A stretch of 64,000 bases of DNA from Celoporthe dispersa (GCA_016584495.1 WAID01000011.1:744001-808000); one strand, 5' to 3'. Counted from the first letter of the stretch, positions 47,221 to 58,589 are shown. A program made the numbers and translations. Notes: a model not told the origin generated them from the letters alone.

Positions 47221-47771
47221 ACCGTGCTCACTCCCCTGCAACAGCTGCTATCCTGCTCGCTCACTAGCTTGGGACCACATTCGCCTTCGCATCTCAGTGA
47301 GGCGTCAGAACCTGGGATCCAGGGCACCAACCGCAACCTGCTTCTGTGAACGCAATAAACACGAGACGAGTATTTGGCGCAAGCCACATCCCACGACCAC
47401 ACGCTTTCCAGGCCAGGCAAGGACCTGTCGCAGAGCTCTGCTTGCTCTCTGGCCTTCTTAAGCCGCCTTGGACCCGTCCTGCGCACAAGCCAGACCCCCC
47501 AAACGCCAGACATCGCCAGGCATCCCCACACCAGCAACTTTCACAAAAAGAAAGAGAAAGAAAAAGAAGAAAAAAAGAAAGAGATCAAAAGGTTACCAAG
47601 AGGCATCGTTCATGAGCAGCTAGCTGCTATTGGACCCCATCTGCATCTTCACGGTCTTTTTGTCCTCTCCTTCCTGACGACTCTGGCTTGTGACGGAGAG
47701 CCGTTCCCACTTTCACGCCTCATCAGCCCCGACTTCGTCATTCCTTTCTCACACCCTCGTCTCAGCCCAAG

Positions 47772-49453
47772 ATGGATCAGCAGCCAACACCAACAGCACA
47801 GGGCCAGGACGATAAGGTCCCTCCGCTCATGCAGGCATGGAACCTGCCCAGGCGGCAAGCACCACAAAGGCCGCACCCACACAAGCATCCGCCAACATAT
47901 CAGCACCCGGTCTGAGTGCCCTCCCACAGGGCGACCTTGCAAATCTTTTCTCTGCAGGGCATGCCGGCAGACATGAACCTCCTGCCTATGATGCCACAGG
48001 ATGGAAACCTGCTGACAGATGCGCAACTCATGAACATGCCTCTGATGGTGCCCATGATGATGGACGGCAGTGGCATGCTCAACATGCCTCAGAACGGCAT
48101 CACCAATGGTATGTTCAGGCACGCCCGCGCCGCTTTAACCCATGCTCACGTGTATGTGCAGACGAGATCGCCCTCTACGACCGCCAGATCAGGCTATGGG
48201 GCATGCAGGCGCAGCAGAAGATCCGCAACGCGAATGTGCTGCTCATCACCATGAAGGGGCTCGGCAACGAGATTGCCAAGAACCTCGTCCTCGCCGGCAT
48301 AGGGTCCCTGACGGTCCTCGACCACGACAACGTCACCGAAGCTGACCTTGGCGCCCAGTTCCTCGTCTCGCAGGAGCAAGTAGGCATGAACAGGGCACAG
48401 GCGTCGCTGACGGAGATACAGAAGCTCAACCCCCGCGTGAACGTCATCGTTGACACGGACGACGTGCGCCTGAAGGGGCCGAGCTACTTCGCGCTGTTCG
48501 ACATGGTCATCGCCACAGATCTGGACCCAGACGCACTCAACATCATCAATACCGCGACGCGCTTCAACATGCGCCCATTCTACGCGGCCGGCGTGCACGG
48601 CCTCTACGGTTTCATCTTTGCCGACTTGATCGAGCACACCTTTGTCATCGAGCGCGAGAAGCCCAACGTGGCCACGCAGCCCAAGACCGAGACCAAGACG
48701 CGGATGATCTTCGACGTGCAGACCAGGAAGGAGGGCGACAAGACGGTCGAGATGGTGTCCAAGAAGGAGCTGTACAGCACCTGGCTGCTGGCGAGCGACG
48801 GCGCGTTCCTGCCAGAGGACCACACCAAGAGCAAGAGGCGGCTCAGGGCTGTCAGCCCTGCGCTGTCGTGCCTGCGGGCCCTCTGGGACTTCCAGACGCA
48901 GCATGGCGGGCGCAACCCCGCCGATAAGAACGACCTGGTGACATTCACGAGGATCGCGACACAGAAGCACAAGGACCTCAGCCTGCCGGCGGAGACGCTG
49001 ACCGCAGAGTTCCTGCGGAGCTTTCTGCAGAACATCGGTTGCGAGATCGCCCCGGTGACGGCGATCCTAGGCGGACAGCTGGCGCAGGATGTGATCAACG
49101 TACTAGGCCAGACACAGCAGCCTATTCAGAACATGGTCATCTTCGATGGGAACAACATGGAGGCTAGTCTCTACCCTCTCCACCCCCCAGGACCCCTGGG
49201 CGCTGCGCAGCTGATGAGCTCGCTGCCCGGGCTGCCTGTCATGGGCAACGGGGACATGAACGGGTTTGGCATGTCTGATCCCTCGATGATGAACATGGCG
49301 ATGCCCTCGATGGACATGGGCATGGGGGCCATGAGTGGTGCCGCGGCACATGCGGTCAATCTAGGCGCCATGGGCACTGCAGCTGCCACGGGCAACGCAG
49401 CAGGTCATGCAGGAGGCGCGCCAGGAAACACGGGACCAAACAACACGCAGTAG
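47772..49453 (+). CDS. AOS1: SUMO-activating enzyme subunit AOS1 with Met-rich extensions
   Basis: Forms the SUMO E1 with Uba2 and adenylates SUMO. The core runs from EIALYDRQIRLWGMQAQQKI through the nucleotide-binding ITMKGLGNEIAKNLVLAGIG, TVLDHDNVTEADLGAQF, and a closing block PVTAILGGQLAQDVINVLG. The proposed exons 47772-47909, 47958-48108 and 48162-49453 give 526 residues with no frame break. The second intron (48109-48161) is well supported. The first (48 nt, GTCTGA donor, CTTTTCTCTGCAG acceptor) is less sure, and a start at 47960 or two indels are alternatives. Family members are usually about 350-400 residues. Here both the N-terminal segment and a tail of about 90 residues are Met/Gly-rich (for example MNMAMPSMDMGMGAMSG). 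Confidence 0.88.
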
Positions 49454-50400
49454 TCGGGTTTTCTTCATTCTCTATGGTATGATGTACAACATGAAGGGCG
49501 TAGGGGTTGGCTCAAGCGGACTGGTAGCTACGGGATTGCATAGTGAGAAAAGGATTTTTAAGACAGGAGGGAAAACAATTGGCAATCGGCGGCGCTGTCA
49601 CCACCAACGAAGCCAATATCATTTCCACTAATTCGAGCAAAAGAAAATGTACAATATGTTTTTTTTTATTCTTTCTTTCTTCCTTTCTTTCCTTCTTCTT
49701 TTCTCTTCTCCTCTTCTCCCTAGAAATACTTCTTGATTGGTAGAGAGGGGGGTGGACTCTATGGCGAGAGGGAGAGGGGGAGAGAGTGTGTGTTTTGTGC
49801 ATATGACGAGAACGGCGTGGAAGTCAAGCACTGACCTGCCATTAGGCATAATTACTTACAAAGTACACAGGCGTTTGGCGTGGCCAGACCACAGACCCAC
49901 AGTGTCGTGTGTTTGTATGTGCGATGATGCAGAATGACTACAAGTGGGCCTTCCCGCTTTTGGGGGCGTTCAGTGCTTAGCCTCGTGGCAATGCGGCTGC
50001 AAACGCGAGACCAAAACGATAAACTCGAAGGCCTGCTGTTGCTCCTGCTGAATCATTTCGAATCAGCTTTTTCTTCTTCTTTCGTAGTCTTTCCAAGGCA
50101 CTCACTTACTTACCACTCTCGTCAGAAAAAGTACAGAGGGCTCCCTCCTGAGGCTGTGAGGAATATCTCGAGGCCGCCCGCCGCTGCCCCGCGATTGCAG
50201 ATAAAAGTCCAGCCTTCCCTGCATACCAAAAATTTCAATCTCTATCAACAATCAGACCCCAACTTTGCGATCACGCCCCAGAGCGAACCAACTCTTCACA
50301 GAAAGACGAAACTTCACTTCTCCTGCGACTTACAAAGTTCCTTATCTCGATCCAACCGTTTGATAGTCAAGTCCAAAACTTCACAGAGAACACCGCAGTC
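49454..50400. other. Intergenic region
   Basis: About 0.95 kb between AOS1 and TIF6. T/C-rich and A-rich tracts at 49655-49735 probably belong to the AOS1 3' end. A CT-rich leader precedes TIF6. No gene is seen. Confidence 0.5.
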
Positions 50401-51358
50401 ATGGCTGTACGAGCACAATTCGAGAACTCAAACGAGTGAGTGCCGTGCCCCTCGTCAACCCCGCCACAGGCTGTTTTTTCTTTTCACGCGGGCCAGGCCA
50501 CGCATGCGCAAGCAGCACATGCTGACACTCATACCTTCTGACTGCAGGGTCGGCGTCTTCTCTACCCTTACCAACAGCTTCGCGCTTGTCGCCATCGGCG
50601 CGAGCGAGAACTTCTACAGCGTCTTCGAGGCCGAGCTGCAGGACGTCATACCTATCGTCAGGACCACAATTGCCGGCACCCGCATCGTGGGACGGTTAAC
50701 AACAGGGTACGTAGCGGAGAACACCAAGAGGACAAGCCCGAGGCTGCGTGAGGAAAGCAGCAAAAAGAGAAAAAGGCATCTAGCTAACCCAAAAAAAAAA
50801 TTTTCCTACAGGAACCGCAACGGCCTCCTCGTCCCCACAAGCACAACAGACCAAGAACTCCAACACCTACGCAACTCCCTCCCAGATTCGGTCAAGATCC
50901 AACGGATAGAAGAGCGTCTCTCGGCGCTGGGCAACGTGATCGTGGCGAACGACCACATCGCCCTGATACATCCAGACCTGGAGCGCGAGACGGAGGAAAT
51001 CATCGCGGACGTGCTCGGGGTAGAGGTGTTCCGACAGACGGTGGCGGACAACGTGCTCGTGGGCAGCTACATGGCCCTGTCGAACCAGGGCGGCCTCGTG
51101 CACCCCAAGACGAGCATATCCGACCAGGACGAGCTGTCGAGCCTGCTGCAGGTGCCGCTGGTGGCCGGGTCTGTGAACAGGGGCAGCTCGGTGGTCGGCG
51201 GCGGCATGGTGGTGAACGACTGGATGGCGGTCACGGGCCTGGACACTACGGCGACGGAGCTGAGTGTCATCGAGAGCGTCTTCAGGCTGGGCGAGGGCGC
51301 GGCGCCGGGCAACATCAACACCAGCATGAAGGAGACCATGGTGGAGTCGTTCTACTGA
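50401..51358 (+). CDS. TIF6: Eukaryotic translation initiation factor 6
   Basis: Binds the 60S subunit at uL14, preventing premature joining to 40S, and is needed for late 60S maturation. Exons are 50401-50435, 50548-50706 and 50812-51358 (246 residues, against 245 in yeast), without frame breaks. The five-fold pentein repeats are visible: MAVRAQFENSNEVGVFSTLT, GRLTTGNRNGLLVPTSTTDQ, NVIVANDHIALIHPDL, NVLVGSYMALSNQGGLVHP and GSSVVGGGMVVNDWMAVTGL. The tail is NTSMKETMVESFY. The intron after GRLTTG carries an unusual A9 stretch before its acceptor. Confidence 0.95.
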
Positions 51359-53436
51359 GCCCACAAGAGGCTGGATGTGTAATTTGAAGGTCTCTGGGAG
51401 GACGGGTCAGGCTGGCGGTCTCTTCCTCTCCTGGACCATGAGCGCAAGGACTTATTCGCGGACACAGGATCATTTCGCCTCGAGAACTGGGCCCGAGACA
51501 GTGTTTGTGAGGGCTCTAGCTTCACAATTAGATGATGCTCACCTCCCAGAACACGATCATCCTGTGGTCCACATGTTGACAGTCTTGTCTCTGGGCTGTG
51601 GTCGCCGTGTCAGAGCAGATCGTAGGCCAACCTGCGATCGATCGTGGGATGTAGTTGGGTCTCCGAAAGCTGTTGTAAGGCCACCTCAAGCCACGATTTG
51701 TCTAGATCTAAAATTCAACCTATCATGCTCTGCATTTTTGAGTCAAAATATGTGTAACGTCAGTGAATTGGCTTGGTTTTGGCCCTTTTTTCTTCTTTTT
51801 TTCCTTCCTGTTCTTGGCTGCTCATTGCTGCAGTGAAACGGGAACAGAGCGGATTACACCCCTGCCCGACTCCAGCCCAGCCACATGGACACTTGCCAGA
51901 TGACGCTGCCTTGCATTGCATCACAAGCTGAGGGACTATTTCTTGGTTGCATACACATGTGAAGTACATACTTAAAGTACATGCATTACTACTTTTCCCG
52001 CCTCAAAACAGGATGACTGGTTCTTTCAACCCTTTCCCGATGAGCCTCTCACATTATAATCTTTTTGCGATCATCGTGCCTCTTCCGTTCTCCTCCTACC
52101 ATCTATTATCTTCCTTGCAGTGGCGAAACTAAAAAGAAAGAAGCGCTGCCCGCGAACCTTGAACAGCGCCCCGCCCCACCAGCCTCGCCCACGCGCACTT
52201 CCTGCCCTGCCACTCGCCTCTTGATTGCCCCAGACAGTTCCACGTCGCCCACCACAGCCGCCGGTCAGCTGGACTCAACTCTCTCGAGGACGCGTTCACC
52301 CCGGCCACTCGAAGCACGGCTGAGGGCTCGAGGAGAAACGAAACAATCCTGAATCGAGGGCGGACGAGTGACGTCTTGAAGTATCATCGGACCTGCCGCC
52401 ACCTGAAGAAAAAGGGAGACGACAGGAGGACCGAGGCAAGGGTGATCCTGCGTCCAAGGGCTGCAGGGCCACTCGAGGGGTCTCGACGGTGCATGCAAGG
52501 TGGTCCTCGGCTTGTGGAGCACTGGCAATTGTGCAGACCGCACCGGGCCTCTGGTTTGCCATCCCGCCCTTGAGAGATCGATCTACTCTGCCTGGGTAAA
52601 CACCTAGGACGGACCCTGGACCCCTCCCCCTTGCCGGCGCCGTCGTCCTCCTCCCCCTCCTCCCTCTACGTGCCAGCGCCCCGACAACAACAAGTCCCAG
52701 ACTGGGCCGGCGTGAGGTTTTGGTCTCCAAAGGCCTTCAGACGACTGGTCAGAATTCCTTCACAAAAGGATCTCACAATCCCTCTCTTTCTCCGGGATAA
52801 TTTCCCCCAGTGGGATCTGGCGGAATCCAATCTCGTCTGCCGCCCGCCCTCCATTCGGCCCCGCGGAGGAGCAGGGAAGCAAGATAGACCGTACGGGGCG
52901 TCTCCTTTCCAAGGGTCCACTAACGTCTCCACGAAACATTAGCCGACCATGCTAAGCACCTGCGCGTTTGCCATGTCGTCCGACCAGGAGCCAACATCAT
53001 CTCTGGAAGGTCAGGGTCAGGATCAATGTCAAGGTGTTGCTCCCCCCTCAGTCTCACCGCGTCGTCCTCCACCCGCAGCAACAGCCCCAAGACACCTCCC
53101 TGCACGAGACCCAACGGTTCAAGAACAACCTGGATCCGCTTCCACGTTCTCCCCCTTGGAGCTACCACCTCCCTCCTCCTCCTCCTCCTCCTCCTCCCTT
53201 CTTGGCTACGACGACAGGAAGAAGACCGACCTCGGCTCCCTACACGAACACCACAGTGGCTACGGACAAGGGCTGGTGGAACGTGCGCTCGCTCCCTCAC
53301 CGTCTCGATCCGGCCCCCGGCCTCCCTCACCAGCTTTCTTCCTGCGAGCATCAGGGCAAGACTGCAGACCCAACCACAGCAGCAACAGTCCTCATCACCA
53401 CCCGCCACAACAGACGACCAAGGCGAAGACGACGAC
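51359..53436. other. Intergenic region, possibly including 5' exons of the coiled-coil gene
   Basis: About 2.1 kb. From 52950 to 53436 all three plus frames are open and Pro/Ser/Arg-rich, so an N-terminal extension of the next gene may lie here. The CTC triplet tract (about 53176-53200) keeps frames open by composition. Before 52900 I see no gene. Confidence 0.4.
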
Positions 53437-54592
53437 ATGGGCTTCACGGGCGAAGGGAGGAAAACTCGCAGGGAGTTGGCAGTAGAGACACTGGGCGACC
53501 CGATCACGAACCGCCCACAGCAGGCTGCCTCTGAAGGGATCCCTTCGCCAGAGACGACGCCCAAGAGACTCGTCCGAGGCTCAACATCAGGCCCTGCGGA
53601 CAACGTCCCCAAGAGTGCAGGACCAGCTACCGCTCCGTCTCGACTGTCACTCCTCGCCATGTTCTCGAGGAACACACCGCCCTCGATCACCCCTGAGATG
53701 CACGACGAGCTGCTCAATATGAAGGTGGAGGAGGCCTTGTTCCCCGCCGAGCGCGCCGGCGGGCAAGGACACATTCTCGCCCGCAGCGTTCAAGAACCTA
53801 CAGACACAGGCCACAGGCCTGCTCACGAAGATGCAAAATGCATACCGCCAGAAGGCACAGGCGCTGTCCGAACTTGAGAAGGAGCGCGAGGCGGACCGCG
53901 ACGAGATAGACGAGGCCGAGACTCGCAGCAAGCACCTCAAGTTCCAGCTGGAGGACATGGCACACAAGGCGGCCGAGCAGGAGCAGCGCATGAAGCAGCT
54001 CATGGAAGAGCTGGCCACGGAGAGGCGCGCACGGGCCGAGCTGGAGCGGCTGGGTGCCTTCTCGAAGCAGCGCCTGTCGCCCGGCGGCCTCGCCTCCGAG
54101 GCCGGCAGCACTATATCCGAGGACCTCGGGGTGGACGAGGAGGAGACGCAGAAGCGCAAGTGGCGGAAGAGCAACGGCACCGACACGAGCTTCGAGACGG
54201 ACGACGACAGCATCAGCTTCGAGGGCGAGAGTGTCTTCTCCCGGCCACGGAGCCCGTCCGTGTCCACCACCACCACGACGCGCGGTGTGGAGACGGGCAG
54301 CGTGATGGACATGCCTATCCCCACGCCCACGTCCATGAGGGGTCCCAACTCGGCCAAGCGCACCTCTGTCCAGAGCAACCGGCCCCGCAGCCAGATGAGC
54401 ACGTTCCAGAAGCTGATGAAGGGCATCTCGGGCGAGGACGGCTGCCGTAACTGCAAGGGCCAGGACGCGAGCTCGGCATGGGACACAGTCAGCCTGCTCC
54501 GAGACGAGAACAAGAACCTCAAGCAGCGGGTTGGCGAGCTGGAAGACTGCCTCGAGGGCGCGCTGGATGCGGTCAACGGCGTCGGGTTATGA
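53437..54592 (+). CDS. Coiled-coil protein of unknown function, frame break, 5' end unresolved
   Basis: Function not recognised. From the ATG at 53437 (MGFTGEGRKTRRELAVETLG) the frame runs to a conserved-looking block, SLLAMFSRNTPPSITPEMHD, then NMKVEEALFPAERAGG. One extra base at about 53761-53764 must be removed to continue KDTFSPAAFKNLQTQATGLL and a long charged coiled coil (KMQNAYRQKAQALSELEKER onward, about 90 residues). A Ser/Thr-rich acidic region follows, then a short CRNCKG motif and a final coiled segment (LLRDENKNLKQRVGELEDCL). About 385 residues from this start. The domain order suggests a cytoskeletal or scaffold protein, but that is only a guess. The true start may lie upstream near 52950. 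Confidence 0.65.
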
Positions 54593-55955
54593 CTTGAGAG
54601 CGCCAAAGATGTGCGATCAACTGCTCGTCCGGCGTTCCGCCCTGCCGCCGTTGACCGACACCAACTACATTGGGATGGAGTTTCTGGATTTTCTTTCTAC
54701 TTCTACAACAACAGCAATCACTTCAACAGCGGCCATTGCTATCGGCTCGCTGGAGTACCACCGGGCCCTGGCCAGGACCGAGCTCGCTACGGCTCTGCAC
54801 ACGACGGCGGTCCGCGGCTTTGCCCTGACTCTGGCTTTTGCTTCACGCTCGAGTATCCTCCTCCTCGCCATCTGGCTTATGGTGGAGACCGGCGTGCGTA
54901 TCGTCATAGTGTTGTCGTACGCAGCATGGTTCTTAATACTTACTGTGAGCGCGACTACCACGGCTTTTGCATAAAGAGGTCTGCGTTTCTCGGCATTTTT
55001 GTTGGATGGGTAGCCTGTTTGTTTTTCTTTTTGGTTTCTTTACACTATTGCATACCCCATCAGGCGCGGAGAGATAGACAGACATTGGATTGTGTAGAAG
55101 TTACCAGGTGGCAGAGGAGAGACTATTGTTATAGAGGCCGCCTCGTGGCTTGAAGCTGCGACAAGAATGATAGATGATGAGATCAACCCCTGACAAGTAT
55201 CGTCTTGCTGCCGCCGCCATGGCTGCCGTGAAGCAGGTTTTATGTGTCTCGTAGCTGGAGACCTTAGATGGACAGATGATGTCGCTTGAGGGTAGAGTAT
55301 GCTTGTTGCCTACGGGGCCGCTGGAATCCAAACCCGGATCAGGCCATGTGAATCTGCCTCTGGAGGTAGCTTCCGACCCTTTCCTTAAGTGCCGCCTCGT
55401 GTATTGATTCTCTACGCTCAACAACAATCGGGTACGAAGTCTATTCATCTATGCTCTCGTCTTGGGACAACACCAACCCAGATAGATGCTGTGGGTGTCG
55501 GGCTTTCTAGCCCTCTCTTTCCAGGCATTGGGCCAACAAGCCAGTCTCTCGTCGGACAGACCTCTCCGACATGACCTCTTGCAGGGTGAGATCCTCTGGT
55601 ATGCCTAGCTGACAGATAGCCTTCAAGTACACACAAATCGGATAGGCCGACAGCCGCCTGGCTATACCTACGTGCGTGCTCGGCAGCGAATTCATCAAGA
55701 CGGAGAGATCCCTTCAATGTGTGGGTGTCTCTCTCGGCTTGATCACTTCCGCGGGTGGTATCCAGTGGCCATGCTCGACAAGATCACGAGGACGAGGACC
55801 CGCAGTCCATTAAATAGCCAAATAAGCTTGGGATATCGTTCTTTTTTTTTTTTTTTGTCAAGTTGCTGCCCCAACATCTAACATGTACAGCGGAGACAGT
55901 CCCTCGTCTCCAATTCCGGGCCTGAGGAGCCAACCCTCTCCTTCGGCCCTTCATC
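54593..55955. other. Convergent intergenic region
   Basis: About 1.4 kb between the coiled-coil gene (+) and NDUFB3 (-). A hydrophobic ORF at 54531-54974 overlaps the coiled-coil end in another frame and is probably 3' UTR. A T-rich run lies near 55842-55857. No gene is supported. Confidence 0.45.
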
Positions 55956-56392
55956 TTAGTGGTGTCCCTCTCCGTGTCCCTCTCCGTGGTGCTCGTCTTT
56001 CATAAAGACGTACTCGTATCCGCAGTATGCCGCAAAGGCCACAGTCGCGATCCCCAGGCCGGGAAACGCACCCTTGAATCGGTTCCATCTGGTGAAGAGT
56101 CCTGTATACCGCCACCTTTCACTGCAATCCAAAACAAGTCAGTCATCAAGGGTCGATATTTGGTGGGTCGGGGGACTCGTCTCGGCTGGCAGGGTACTGA
56201 CGCTCTGTCCCAAGGATCGTAGACGGGCTTCGTAGCGGCTTCCTTCAGCTTGTTGATGTCGAAGCCGGTGATGTTGGCATGTCGGCCGTTGGACGCCCGT
56301 AATATCCTGTTTTCTTCCGTCAATTGGGCCGGACTGGATCGAACCGAAACAAAAGGAAGGACCCTCGAGACTCACATAGTAGGTCGCAGCAT
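55956..56392 (-). CDS. NADH:ubiquinone oxidoreductase subunit B12 (NDUFB3)
   Basis: An accessory subunit of the membrane arm of mitochondrial complex I. Three exons on the minus strand, 56392-56376, 56306-56202 and 56121-55956, give 95 residues with no frame break. The sequence starts MLRPTMILRASNGRHANITG, continues FDINKLKEAATKPVYDPWDR and ERWRYTGLFTRWNRFKGAFP, then one transmembrane helix (GIATVAFAAYCGYEYVF) and a His-rich end (DEHHGEGHGEGHH), all typical of fungal B12. The first exon is only 17 nt and the second donor is GTCAGT. It is divergent from POP2. Confidence 0.9.
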
Positions 56393-57004
56393 CTTGTACC
56401 AGTTCGATCCGTCAACAGATGCGCTGGTGTTGTTGTGGTGGTGGTAAGAAGCTCGACGCTGCAGCAGCGGGTTGATTGAGGAAGCTCACACAAAGACGTC
56501 CTCGACTTCCTGCTTGCAGCGGCGGCGGGCGGGCGGCAGGCGAGGAAGGGGGTAGTGTAAATTGAAGGAAAGGCACGACCCGGGTGACTTTAGCGCGTTG
56601 CCCCACCAGAGACCACCAGAGACCACTATTCTTAGCGTCAGTCTGACCTCTAACCTCGAGACAGGACAAGAGCTGCCGTCCGCCATGAGTGCTCCCAACA
56701 GACAGACCCAACCACGACCCATACCACCCGACTCCCTTGCACAGACATCGAGACTTTGACGAGCATCGCAACCGCTCGAGCCAGGCGACAGCATATTTTA
56801 CCACCATAGGACACGTTCTTTCGGTGGAATCGACGTATACACACACGCACACGCCCCCGCCGCCCGCACGCAACGACGAGAATCCTACCCTGGTTGACCG
56901 ATGCACCATCTCGTCGACCCTGGCGCCACGGAGCAGATACACAACTTGAAATAGCATCCAGGAACCGCGATCTGACCCCGTCGTACTGGGCGCGCCACCC
57001 CGCC
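56393..57004. other. Divergent promoter between NDUFB3 and POP2
   Basis: About 0.6 kb with leaders of both genes. In the POP2 frame the region just upstream of 57005 is open from 56894 but lacks an ATG at a plausible position. No other gene is seen. Confidence 0.5.
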
Positions 57005-57288
57005 ATGCCTCCCCATCTCTCGAGGTTCCAGAGTGGACCGACAAATGTGCCTCCCTACCAGCACCAGTTCGCCGGCCTAACACCTGGCCAGAGCACCAAT
57101 TACCCACCACAGCTGGGCGGCAACCCCTCTCACCTCAACCCGAACGCACAGATACCTTCTTTCGCCACGAACGGAAATGTGTTAGCATTGGGGGGCGGCA
57201 TGAGCTCGGCGGCCGCGGGCTTCGGTGTCGGCCCTGACACGGGGCTCGGGAGCCATGCCGCGAGGATGGGATTCCACGGCGCTGCGAT

Positions 57289-57321
<33 letters not shown>

Positions 57322-58583
57322 CTCTCAGCAGCAGCAGCAGCAGGGACATGCCGTGATGGGAGATCACCCTGCTCGTACTCAGGCCAAGGGCCGCATACGA
57401 GAGGTGTGGAGACATAACCTGGAGGAAGAGATGGCCGTGCTGAGAAAGCTGGTGCAGAGGTACCCATACATCGCAATGGTGAGTTCGCGCAGGACCGCTC
57501 CTGAGCACAGCGTGAGCCAGGTATTAATGACAAACCCCCGGTCCAGGATACCGAGTTTCCTGGCGTTGTTGCGCGGCCGATGGGTGGGTTTAGGGGTAAG
57601 AGCGACTACCACTACCAATGCTTGCGGGCGAACGTGGATCTCCTGAAGGTCATCCAGATCGGCATAACGCTGTTTAACGAAGAAGGAGAGACGCCGGGCA
57701 CGAGGCCGAACGGTGGTGATCTGTTCGATGGCGACGGTGCGGGCCGGAGGAATGCGGGCCAGAACCAGCTGCCCCACGCGTGGCAGTTCAACTTCAACTT
57801 CAATATCGACGAGGACATGTTCAACCAGACGTCGATCGAGTCCCTACAGCAGGCTGGTATCGACTTTACCCTGCTCAAGCGGGACGGCATCGACCCGAAG
57901 AAGTTTGCTGCCGAGCTCATCCCGTCCGGTCTGACCTTCTTCGAGGAGGTGAAGTGGATATCCTTCCACGGCGGTTACGACTTTGGCTACCTCACGAAGC
58001 TGCTCATGTGCAGGCCACTCCCCAAGGACGAGCACGAGTTCGAATACTACATGAAGAAATTCTTCCCCTGCACGTACGACGTCAAGCACCTCATGAAGCA
58101 TGCCATCAAGCTGCACAACAGCGGCATGCTGACGCCCAGCGACGCCAGCACCACCGAGCTCCTGCAGAAGTTCGAGCAGAAGTCCGGTCTGGAGAGCATA
58201 GCAGAGGCCCTAAAGATCAAGCGTGTCGGGTCGGCTCATCAGGCGGGCTCCGACTCCTTGTTGACGGGCAAGGTTTTCTTTCCATGCGCGAGAAGGTGTT
58301 CCACGGAGACATAGCGAACGACCACGTCGGTAAGATCTGGGGTCTCGGAGTGCCTGACATCTCCATCCCCCCGGCATACCAGGCGGGCAATGCAGCGGTG
58401 GACAATACGCCACCGCAGGGCAACATGAGCGGGCAGAATGGAGGTGCGCCGAGCACACCGAATACGGGAAATGCAGGTCTAGTCCAGACACCGGCAGCAG
58501 CACAGTCGCACAACACTAATGGTGTCATGGGGCCCATGACGCCAGGCGGGGTCTTCGGGAACTTCCAGATGGGTGCGAGGTAG
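57005..58583 (+). CDS. POP2: CCR4-NOT deadenylase subunit POP2/CAF1, with a frame break
   Basis: A DEDD-family 3'-5' exonuclease that shortens mRNA poly(A) tails in the cytoplasm. Exons are 57005-57478 and 57547-58583; corrected length is 503 residues. A Gln/Asn/Gly-rich N-terminus with polyQ precedes REVWRHNLEEEMAVLRKLVQ. Catalytic Asp159 and Glu161 lie in AMDTEFPGVVARPMGGF at the splice junction. The other acidic residues are in WISFHGGYDFGYLTKLLM and AHQAGSDSLLTGKVFF. One T is missing in the run at 58279-58281, before SMREKVFHGDIANDHVGKIW. The Pro/Gly/Asn-rich tail ends GVFGNFQMGAR at a TAG (58581-58583), and 185 further in-frame codons are open after it. Confidence 0.93.
57290..57343 (+). 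repeat. CAG-type triplet repeat coding polyglutamine
   Basis: Two CAG/CAA blocks in POP2 encode about ten Gln and six Gln separated by HS. It lies in the disordered N-terminus of the deadenylase. Confidence 0.9.
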
Positions 58584-58589
58584 AACCCA
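58570..58589 (+). promoter_or_regulatory. Small hairpin around the POP2 stop codon
   Basis: TGGGT (58570-58574) and ACCCA (58585-58589) can pair into a perfect 5-bp stem. The 10-base loop between them holds the TAG stop, with the A at 58582. Loop position is preferred for A-to-I edited adenosines in Sordariomycetes. Whether it forms in RNA is untested. Confidence 0.35.

Larger units (their letters stand above)
46427..47771. other. Divergent intergenic region and AOS1 leader
   Basis: About 1.35 kb between the unknown-protein gene (-) and AOS1 (+). It contains a G17 run (46802-46818), a GCTGT repeat and an A/G-rich leader tract near 47530-47590. No gene is supported. Confidence 0.5.

Noticed and set aside
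48194..48970. 258-codon minus-strand ORF inside AOS1
   Set aside because: Complement of a strongly conserved plus-strand enzyme core; composition (His/Arg/Leu) is typical of antisense shadow.
53647..54606. 319-codon minus-strand ORF opposite the coiled-coil gene
   Set aside because: It is Ser/Arg-rich antisense shadow of GC-rich coding sequence. The plus-strand coiled coil explains the region.
54531..54974. Hydrophobic 147-codon ORF after the coiled-coil gene
   Set aside because: It overlaps the coding end in another frame and continues through the likely 3' UTR. No family match or splice logic supports it.
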